A stretch of 64,000 nt of DNA from Ophiocordyceps camponoti-saundersi (nom. inval.) (taxonomy: Eukaryota > Ascomycota > Sordariomycetes > Hypocreales > Ophiocordycipitaceae): positions 186,001-250,000 of the forward strand of contig PDHQ01000025.1 in assembly GCA_003339415.1 (NCBI GenBank), given 5' to 3'. Made by a program: the position numbers and the translations under genes. Shown here piece after piece: positions 56,629 to 64,000 of this stretch (position 1 is its first letter; each line of letters opens with the position of its first letter). Under the pieces are notes generated by a model. It had not been told where the DNA came from. It worked only from the letters and a program-made list of their open reading frames with translations, and ran no database searches.

Positions 56629-57355
56629 CTTACCAGGATGTCGTTTATGCTATTGAAAGGAGGATCGTGAAAGTTTTGCAGAGACTCAGACATATGTACC
56701 TATTTGTAGGCTACGCCTCGATCCATGCCTGAAGGCAACGGTGATCCGTCCATTGGTGCTCGTCTCCCGCTCCGCAAAGGCATGACGTCTCGTGATCGGC
56801 TTTGCGTAAAAGGAAACCCATCTGTTGTGTAACCTGTTGCATTCAAGAAATCCCCCAGTCAACAGACGCCATGGTTCTACACATCGATGTACGCCCCCCC
56901 CTGTCACATTACACGAAGCCTCTGACCGGTCACGGCATCAAGGTCTAGAGCCCGCGCCTCCAATCAGAGCATCTGTCCGTCGATAACTTGGACGATGATG
57001 ATAGGAAGACGGATCCATCTCCATTGTTTTCGGCGTTTCATCTCATCAGCCGCTGCCCAAAGCGACGCCACTCTTGGCAACGGTCGCCACATCAAGGCTG
57101 CCACCCATCTATTGGTCTCCGATGGTTGTCGGCTGCTATCCGATCTCATATGCAGCTGCCAGATGATATCATGTGTTGAAACAGTACCAAGATACGACCA
57201 TGTCATGATATGCAACCGGCTCGATCCAGACAATCCGACGTCAGTCATAAGAAGCCTTCTTCTCCTCTCTCCTCAGCTGAGCCGGATCATGGGTTCTGTA
57301 GTCTATTGGTCGTGTCATTCTCTCTCCCCTTTCCCGTCCCCCATTCTCGCGTGTC
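56629..57355. promoter_or_regulatory. Shared divergent promoter region, terpene synthase / P450
   Basis: This 727-bp spacer separates the start codons of the two divergent genes. CCAAT-type pentamers are visible: CCAAT at 56960-56964, ATTGG at 57111-57115 and ATTGG at 57305-57309, the last about 50 bp before the P450 start. Such pentamers also occur by chance. I see no clear binuclear-zinc (CGG-N-CCG) site. Co-regulation is inferred from the arrangement only. Confidence 0.45.
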
Positions 57356-59168
57356 ATGGAATCCCCAAACACCTTTGCTGGCTTAAAGGAGCACAGCGCA
57401 GATATTGCTGCCCGCCTCACTTACACACAGGCAGCCCTCCTCTTCTTCTCGCTCTGTTGGCTCGTAGTCGTAAGCTGCCGCTCCTTGACACCAGGATCGG
57501 ATAACCAAGTGCCCATCTATGGCTATCGGTCCATGTTTGAGCCCTCCATTCTGCTGCGAATACGCTTTATTTTAGGAGCCAAAGGCATCATTCGAGCTGC
57601 TTGTGCAAAGGTATGGTTGTCTCCAACTATGTCACGTTTCTTCTTTGGTATTAACTGCTCTTCGCAGATGAAGCAACAGCCGTTTGTTCTTCGCCGTTGG
57701 AACCAGGACGTCATATGCCTTCCTATCAAGTATCTGGAAGAGCTTCGTCTAAAGCCCATCTCTCAGCTAAGCCTAGTATCGGCCCAGTTAATCGTAAGTT
57801 AAGAAACTGCTGGGAAGAGATGAGACGTGGTTAGTTGACTTGGACTGTTCAGAACTTCGCCCCTCGATGGAACTCCATTCACTTTCTCCTCTCCTCACGT
57901 CTTCACATTGAAGTTCTCAAGCAAAAGCTGAATCCCCAATTGTTTCATCATGTCGCCCTGGCCAACGAAGAGCTTGACTTTAGATGGAATCTTGACATTC
58001 CGAGAACTGATGGGAAGTCATCCCAGACTGTGGCTCTACCTTTGCTAACGAACCAAGTTTCAGGCTGGACTCAAGTGTCAATGTTCCAGATTCTCCAGAA
58101 TCTCGTAGCGTCTGCTTCGTCCAGAATCTTTGTCGGCCGTCCTACTTGTCGTGACCCCAGGTGGATTAAACTTGGAGTCAACTTCACGGTAGACACTTTC
58201 CTCTCGGGATTCACCTTCAGAATGTTTCCGGGTTGGAGTCATTTCATTATTGCCCGTCTTATCCCTTCGAGGCGACGTGTTTTGAAACATGTACGGATGG
58301 CCGAGGACATAGTTCGCAGCTTGAGCCAGGAGCATGCCGCCATCAAGGAGGCAAGAGCCCGAGGAGAGGAGATGGAAGAGGAAGACACGCTCTTGAATTG
58401 GATGTTGGATCACGGGTCGCCGAGCGAGTGCTTGCCATCAGAGATGGGGTCTCGGCTGTGCGCCTTGATAATGGCCGGTCTTCATTCGACGACGCTCACA
58501 ACTTTATTCTTGCTTTACGATCTCTGCGAACATCCCGAGTGGTTTCCCGTCCTGAGAGAGGAGATCGATTCTCTCGCCAACGAGATGGGAGGCCCGGGAG
58601 AGAATCCAAGCCTGACGACAAGGAAGTGGTGCAACAGGTTGGAGAAGCTAGACAGCTTCCTGGTTGAGAGCCAGTTACATAACCCTATCCTGTTGCGTGC
58701 GTCTTGGACCATGTGAACTCCAAGCATGATTCCCGCTGACGGACTTGTCTAGTACGTCCGCAGAGGCTTGCCAAGCAAGACATGAATTTCGACGGGATCC
58801 GGATCCGCAAGGGGACCATCATCGCGTTTCCAAGCTGCGAAGTCATGTTCAACCCCGACGATGCTCACAAACTAGACTCGTTTGATCCGATGCGGAGCTA
58901 CAGGTTGCGTCATTCATCGCCGGATGAACGAAACAGCCATCGAGCAGGCATGACGCACCCGAAAAACTTCAGCTTCAGTTATGGGAATCAAGCATGCCCT
59001 GGAAGACACTTTGCCGCTGCAGAGATTAAACTCATCGTTGCCCGTCTGGTACACGAGTTTGACTTTCAGTTTCTGCCGGGTCAGTCTCGGCCGAAGACGT
59101 ATCAGATCAGCGAAATTTCCTTTACCAACCCGTACGCAAAGCTGATGATACGGAGAAGAAGGTCTTGA
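57356..59168 (+). CDS. Cytochrome P450, terpenoid-oxidase type, 546 aa, ExxR arginine replaced
   Basis: Heme monooxygenase, probably ER-anchored, expected to oxidise the terpene made by the divergent synthase. Exons: 57356-57610, 57668-57793, 57853-58696 and 58753-59168; introns 57, 59 and 56 bp, all GT-AG. A hydrophobic anchor lies at about residues 24-42. 'VICLPIKYLEELRLKP' near the end of exon 2 resembles, from memory, fungal terpenoid P450s of the ent-kaurene-oxidase type. I-helix AGLHST (335-340). K-helix reads E399-S-Q-L402, so the nearly invariant ExxR arginine is leucine (codon TTA). FDPMR replaces the usual PERF-region wording. The heme loop FSYGNQACPGRHFA is intact with Cys490. Length is slightly above the usual ~520 aa. 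Either a tolerated oddity, a sequencing error or a recently inactivated gene; the otherwise open frame argues against old decay. Confidence 0.9.
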
Positions 59169-59694
59169 GTTCCCTGCCTTTTTGGCTCAAGGGGGAAACT
59201 AGGAGGTATTTCTCATTCAACATACTTGCAGGAAATCGTCAGTATCTAGGAGATTATGTGTGATTGTGTGAGTGTGCGGTTGATACGCTCGACGAAGTTG
59301 AATTCCACAGGCCGGCGAAGCTTTAAGCAGCTCGTACTATTGCACCGTAATACGAAACCTAGCACGACCGTTGACGTATGTAGAAGATGTCGGGTAGCCC
59401 CTACGAGCTACAGACGGTTCAGCAGCTCTTCTTATCAAGCTTCACAGACACTCTGTTTCCTTACGAGGTTACATAGATACGATTCAAGGGATGACGCTCG
59501 CTTCTTGCATAAGCTTGGCGAGAATATACGAAGTGAAGCCTCTTTTCGTAACTTCTCAACGACACACAGCAGAGACAGAACAGCCGTCTCTCTTCAACAA
59601 CCTCGTCCACGACTCGTAAAACGGTTTCCTACACTGAAAAATTCGTCGACATTCCTCGTCTACACTCACTCAAGAATCAGTCTGTCAAAAGGTC
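59169..59694. other. Intergenic, nothing identified
   Basis: 3' flank of the P450. Open frames here (e.g. from 59256) have no protein-like composition. Confidence 0.4.
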
Positions 59695-60003
59695 ATGAAA
59701 CTCTACAACCTCGTCCTCATCTCCTCTCTAGGGCTCGTCACCTCCCAATCGAGACCACTTACCACCGTCATGTTCGGCGGCTCCATCGTCTTCGACGAAT
59801 CAATCGGCTGCGCTGATCCGCAGCCTCACGGAAACCCCAGCCCCTGCACAATTGTTGATGGAAAGCCCCATATTGAGGGTTTGATCCTCGCACCGGTGCA
59901 GTCCAGAGCCTACTTGAGGTCTACAGTTGGGGAAACGCGTCAGGCTTCACCTCCTAAGAAATTGGGAAACACGTATAAAATCGATGGGGAGGGCTGGGAT
60001 TGA
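59695..60003 (+). CDS. Possible small secreted protein, 102 aa
   Basis: The predicted chain starts MKLYNLVLISSLGLVTSQS, a classic signal peptide: Lys at position 2, a hydrophobic core, and a likely cut after Ser/Gln near residue 17-19. The mature part is about 83 aa with two cysteines (CADPQPHGNPSPC) that could pair. No domain is recognised. The next plus frame (60061-60291) also reads like protein (GFDNAIGVHEVLKRQGDDSL, with two Cys), so the real gene may continue after an intron whose borders I could not settle: the best acceptor is TTTCGGCAG at about 60064-60072. Small secreted proteins near biosynthetic and HET genes are common in plant-associated fungi, but an effector role is only a guess. 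Confidence 0.4.
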   Translation: MKLYNLVLISSLGLVTSQSRPLTTVMFGGSIVFDESIGCADPQPHGNPSPCTIVDGKPHIEGLILAPVQSRAYLRSTVGETRQASPPKKLGNTYKIDGEGWD

Positions 60004-60443
60004 TGGGTTTAGAGACTTGTGGCTGTTACCGTAGTTCTTTGGACGAGGCTGTGGGTTGCTTCTGTTTCGGCAGGTTTTGACAACGCAATTGGAGTTCACG
60101 AAGTGCTGAAACGGCAAGGTGATGATTCTTTGTATGCACGATGCCCAGATGATGACGACTTAACCTCGGTTCTCTCGACGAGCAGATGCAATCCTGTTAC
60201 AGGGACTGGCTATACTGTGCAACAGAAAGAAAACTCCCTCTCGTATCAAGCAAGCAGGGAAGAAGAGAAGACGAGGAAGAAGCTTTATTGATGATCCGAG
60301 GCGTAAAGACGATCTTTTGGTACTAAACTCAACTCCATACTTGACAACCACAACTCCGCCAGACTCATACATGAACGTAATTCCCATCGCTCCCGCCAAC
60401 CTCCTCAACGTATCAACACAATCCTCGAGCGCCGGCACCGTCA

Positions 60444-61217
60444 TCAAGCTCTCCAATTGGGTAGGTTAGACCAAATAGTATCAGGGATCGAAAGAGAAGA
60501 AGTTGAAGTCCCGAGCTCGGGCCGCTCCCGTCCATCAACCCAAGCCTGCCAAGTCTTTTGCCGGAGCTCGTCCTCTCTCTTCCCCCAGCCAAAGACAGTC
60601 GGCCTCCCGCCCCTCTCCATGAACCTAGCCAGGGCGCAGTTCCTAGGCTGGCCGTTGCGGCACAGTCCCGTGTCGTTGGCGAAGTTCCACTGCACGTTGC
60701 AGTCGGCTTTACAGCAGCAGGTTACCCAGTATCCGAAGGCCTTGAGACGGACACGTCGCATTCGAGGGACGCCTCCTTCGGGATCGTCGGCGTCTGGTCG
60801 GGCTGTTGGGTGGAAACGCTCTACGTGAAGCATGTAGAGCGTTGCCATGACGAGGCTCTTGGGTTGGCGTGAGTCGGCGATGTCGGCCCCTTCGTCTAGT
60901 AGTCTGCTCCATGTCTTGGCGATGGTTTCGTGAGATGGCGACTGCCAGGCGATGAATTGGGCGACGAAGCTTGAGTCTTGAGGTAATGGCTCGGATCAGT
61001 CAGGAGGTTAAAAGGGGGTTGCGTGAACTCGTAGGGGATAGCCCGTACATACACATAACCTCACCTCGGTGATCGCGACAGCGCTCGTATATCTGCTCAT
61101 AGATATTATGGGCTTTCACTGTCAGATGACGCCAGTAAGATGTGGCGAGAGGCTCCAAGTGCTTGGCATCACGGGTGAGGCTGTAGAAGAGCAACGGCTC
61201 CGGAGGACGGCTTGATA
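60444..61217 (-). CDS. Unrecognised spliced gene (3' exons only resolved)
   Basis: Two exons fit well: 61217-61065 and 60976-60444, joined in phase 1 across an 88-bp intron (GTGAGG...CTCAAG). They give a coherent protein: SYWRHLTVKAHNIYEQIYER, then FVAQFIAWQSPSHETIAKTW, SLVMATLYMLHVERFHP and a Cys-rich part (GYWVTCCCKADCNVQWNF, then LCRNGQPRNCALARFM). The 61217 end follows a CATTCAG acceptor, so an upstream exon with the start is missing from my model. At the 3' end the frame stops at NLPNWRA, but another frame continues as protein (SLMTVPALEDCVDTLRRLAG, to about 60290), so there is either another intron or a frameshift near 60450. I do not recognise the family. It is transcribed toward the small secreted protein. 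Confidence 0.5.
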
Positions 61218-61543
61218 CTGAATGAAGTCAGTGAGTGTCTTTTGGCTTACGAGGGGGGTTCGTCCTCTAACTTATTGAGAGATGAGGTGACGAGTCTGAC
61301 GTTCGCAACTGCTTCTCAGAGCTCTTCTTTGTTCGTCAGCGCTGGAAGTAAACAGAAGGGAGACGGAGAGACAGACGTTGTAAGACGCGATGCTCTTACT
61401 ATCAATCACGCTGCTGCCACGTTGCCGTACACTGCTCCAGGGGGGTTCGCTTTTCACGACCTCTACAGCAGGTAACTCGTGAATCTGCGTGTCCGTCCAC
61501 TGCTGCAAAATCGCGTCAGCTCTCTTCAGAACGATCTATACCG

Positions 61544-63979
61544 TCATCCGAACAAGAAACCTACAGACACCGGCCGCGGCAAAGGGTAGAAGCTTGCCCG
61601 TCTGCTCACGTCCCTGACCTCCAGCCCCTGCTGCTCATCAGCCGAGATGGGAGCCTCCCTTCCAGAAACAGCAGCCGGTCCAGACGGCAGGCCCTCTACA
61701 GTCTCGGCAATCGGCAACAGCGCAGGACGGCCGTCACTGTCTTCCGTCCTTGGGCTGGCACCACTATCCAATAGCATCTTCACGATGGCTTCATGACCCA
61801 TCTCCGTGGCCAACGATAGTGGGGTTCGGCCCCTTTCGTCTTTGGAGTCTATGTCGACCGAACCGCTCTTTAGAAGCCTCTTGACGAATGCTTGGCGACC
61901 GTTGGCGGCGGCCCATGATAGTGGTGTCTGGTAGCTCTTATTGGGTGCCTGTATACCTCCTTGAAGGTCGGCCTTATCGACCAAATCGTTGGTTCTGCCT
62001 GTTTCCAGCATCCTCTGAAGAATCTCTTCGAGCCAGGTATTCCGTCTGTAGTCTTCAGGTTCGTTGAGAAGCTGATAGATTTCTGATTCCCGGTGCAAGA
62101 GTCCGTCTTGCTGTTCTCTGACTTGATTCAGACTTGTCGTGAGTTGTTCCAACGCCTGAGAACTCGTCTGCGATTTCGAAATCAGGTCTTTTCTTTCTTC
62201 GTTGAGCCTTCTTAGCTCTTCTTCAATCACCGCCAGACGTCCTGTCCATGGTTCCAAATCGGCCTTTGCTTTCCGCCACTGTTGGTCGAGCTTATCGATC
62301 TCGGGTAGCAAGTTGTCTTGTCGATGTAAGTTCCTCACTAATCGAAGCCTCAGGTCCAGTTGTTGCAGCTCGAAACTCGCGTCGATGGTTGTCTCTGGCG
62401 GGGTATGCGCAGTGGCGAGGTGGACGTTAAACCATGGCTGTCTCCCTAACAACTCTTCGCTGAGCGAGACTGAGATGTTGAGTCTGCCATAGTTGGCTTC
62501 CTGCTTGTCGAAGGCTTCCTTTCTCATGAACATCAGTTTGTTGGAGAGATCAGATAAGTCGAGATATCTGTAGCAGGTCATGACGTGGCATCGGGCGGAT
62601 GGCCGTGAAGATGACATCTGCGATGATTCGAATTCGAGCACCACGATGATATCCCGAGTTTGCTCATCCTTTGAACGGAACCGAACTAACGATCGGTGGA
62701 AGATGGCCCCGTTGGAAGCTGTCGGCGTCCCGATCGTAGCCCTCTCTTCGTTCCAGAGAGCGCGGGGAAAGACGTCAACAAGGTCGAGGTCATCATCAGT
62801 ATTATCATCAATCTGGAACCAGTAACTTCGATTCATGCCCGAATCCTCCTGTTCGATCTGAATATAGGCTGGTGACGGACACAAAGGAAACGCATTTCTT
62901 GGCAGTGGGATTGAGGACCGTCCTTGAGGTCGAATCAAGGCCTTGAAAGGCGCCATGGATTTCGCACCGGTAAGCGGAATCCCCACGACCTCTGCATTGG
63001 GACCGCAGTTGAGCAGGCCGTATGTCTCGCCAGTCGACGCTGTGAATAGAGAGAGGTAAGCCCGGAGATAGTCGGCAGATACCTCGAGGCTATGAGTTGG
63101 CGTACGGATGGTATCAGGTTGTCTCGAGATGATGGATCCGCAGTTGACGAAGTCTGCAGGAGACGTAGCGAAGATGCCACCAGAAAGGACATCTGCCGAT
63201 TCGCCATTCGCCGGCGAAGATCCCTCTCGATTGAACCCCCAAGCCAATATGGAATCATCCATCGTCTTCTTAATGATCTCTTCCTGAAGCCGACGGAAAG
63301 CCTTGTTTCCCTCGCCATAGGTCATTCGCATGTTCGTCACCTGGAAGATGCCTAATAGACAGTATGCGATGTCTTCCCTCCTCTTCGTACTTCTGTTAGC
63401 AGCCCAGGACATTCGTTGAGCTACGCTAGCCTGGTTCAAGTCCAGTGAGCCTAACAGAAACGGCCGCGGTATGCCTGTGATATTCTTGACTGCCTTGGCC
63501 AAAGTCGACTTCGTCCCCAAGACAGCCCAAGTCTGATCGTAGAAGATGAGCTTTCTAGGGGCTAGAAGCTCTTGAAGTGTCCATCCCCGTTTAAACCAGC
63601 GGCTAGAGAAGAACTCGGACGACTCGCATGATGGGTTATCCCCAGGAGGAACATCTGAGAGATAGGCGTAGCAAACGGAAGCCTTTTCATACCATTGGAA
63701 CATGCAGTTGATGGCCTCTTCCAGCTCTCGAGAGCTTCGCTTATCGATGCAGCAAGTATCGAGCCAGACGTACGCAAGACGGTCCTTCTTGGCTTGCTCG
63801 CAAAGTCCTTGAACCTTGGGATACCAATGACCATGTTTCTGCAACGCTCCAGTTTCTATGTCGAGAAACGTAATCTCCTCTTCGTCTTTGCCCCATGTGT
63901 GCGATAGTATGGCGTACGGCGGGATGCCCTCGTCAAAGAACTCCTCCAGCCTCAGCGTCGTCACGTTAAGGAGATGCAT
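61544..63979 (-). CDS. HET-domain protein with coiled coil and ankyrin repeats, 811 aa
   Basis: HET domains occur in fungal heterokaryon-incompatibility and NLR-like immune proteins, where they trigger regulated cell death. The N-terminus has the HET landmarks in order: YAILSHTWG (residues 22-30), YVWLDTCCIDK, ELEEAINCMFQWYEKASVCY and SRWFKRGWTLQELLAP. A following region with RMSWAANRSTKRREDIAYCL and LLGIF matches what usually follows HET in this subgroup. Residues ~542-643 are a strong predicted coiled coil (many Glu/Lys/Leu heptads). Residues ~684-750 hold two ankyrin repeats (TPLSWAAANGR, TPLSLATEMGH) and a degraded third. No NACHT or NB-ARC is present. The last ~20 residues may instead be intron: a GTAGGT donor at 61567 and an acceptor at about 61503 would add a short exon ending at 61316. 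Start ATG is at 63979, 22 bp from the window edge, so an upstream exon cannot be excluded. Confidence 0.92.
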   Translation of the reverse strand: MHLLNVTTLRLEEFFDEGIPPYAILSHTWGKDEEEITFLDIETGALQKHGHWYPKVQGLCEQAKKDRLAYVWLDTCCIDKRSSRELEEAINCMFQWYEKASVCYAYLSDVPPGDNPSCESSEFFSSRWFKRGWTLQELLAPRKLIFYDQTWAVLGTKSTLAKAVKNITGIPRPFLLGSLDLNQASVAQRMSWAANRSTKRREDIAYCLLGIFQVTNMRMTYGEGNKAFRRLQEEIIKKTMDDSILAWGFNREGSSPANGESADVLSGGIFATSPADFVNCGSIISRQPDTIRTPTHSLEVSADYLRAYLSLFTASTGETYGLLNCGPNAEVVGIPLTGAKSMAPFKALIRPQGRSSIPLPRNAFPLCPSPAYIQIEQEDSGMNRSYWFQIDDNTDDDLDLVDVFPRALWNEERATIGTPTASNGAIFHRSLVRFRSKDEQTRDIIVVLEFESSQMSSSRPSARCHVMTCYRYLDLSDLSNKLMFMRKEAFDKQEANYGRLNISVSLSEELLGRQPWFNVHLATAHTPPETTIDASFELQQLDLRLRLVRNLHRQDNLLPEIDKLDQQWRKAKADLEPWTGRLAVIEEELRRLNEERKDLISKSQTSSQALEQLTTSLNQVREQQDGLLHRESEIYQLLNEPEDYRRNTWLEEILQRMLETGRTNDLVDKADLQGGIQAPNKSYQTPLSWAAANGRQAFVKRLLKSGSVDIDSKDERGRTPLSLATEMGHEAIVKMLLDSGASPRTEDSDGRPALLPIAETVEGLPSGPAAVSGREAPISADEQQGLEVRDVSRRASFYPLPRPVSVGFLFG

Positions 63980-64000
63980 TGCCGGATCAGATTCAGCGTC

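Noticed and set aside
61272..61508. 78-codon minus frame as a separate gene
   Set aside because: It reads through a good GTAAGA donor and CTTCCAG acceptor. It is more likely a terminal exon of the HET gene or part of the next gene's 5' region.

Overview
The window looks like an accessory, repeat-rich piece of a filamentous ascomycete genome (Pezizomycotina). The clearest genes are eukaryotic and fungal in type: short 56-62 bp GT-AG introns, a HET-domain protein with ankyrin repeats, a fungal chimeric terpene synthase (cyclase plus prenyltransferase in one chain), a membrane-anchored P450 and a fungal APH-type phosphotransferase. I cannot name the genus from sequence alone.

Layout. From 1 to about 44.9 kb I see no gene I would call intact. 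The DNA is a patchwork of short decayed reading frames, dispersed repeats and an unusual string of mutually unrelated degenerate tandem arrays with periods from about 30 to 200 bp. Recognisable pieces are HNH-endonuclease-like relics (2.2 and 15.0 kb), a copia-type knuckle and protease relic (30.5-31.0 kb), a Ty3/gypsy gag-like piece (36.1 kb), a gypsy RNase H relic with in-frame stops (41.3-41.7 kb), a gag-like minus-strand relic (45.0-45.6 kb), and repeat modules that may be LTR or promoter fragments. The region is not AT-rich, so decay does not look like simple heavy RIP.

From 46.2 to 47.8 kb lies one clean two-exon gene for an APH-family phosphotransferase (minus strand). From 47.8 to 54.4 kb the window is again repeats and gene-free DNA, including GC-rich blocks in tandem and inverted arrangement.

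From 54.4 kb to the end the DNA is gene-dense. A three-exon chimeric terpene synthase (699 aa, minus) and a four-exon P450 (546 aa, plus) are transcribed divergently from a shared 727 bp spacer: a small terpenoid biosynthetic unit in which the synthase would make and cyclise a C20/C25 diphosphate and the P450 would oxidise the product. Both proteins show departures from near-invariant catalytic motifs (the cyclase aspartate-rich and RY motifs; the P450 ExxR arginine), so the pair is either divergent in chemistry or starting to decay. A possible small secreted protein, an unrecognised spliced gene and an 811 aa HET-coiled-coil-ankyrin protein follow.

The least expected signal is non-coding. 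Three diverged copies of a 130-160 bp repeat (10.6, 16.4 and 37.1 kb) each end in a short hairpin whose stem changes by compensating base pairs while an internal mismatch keeps its place.
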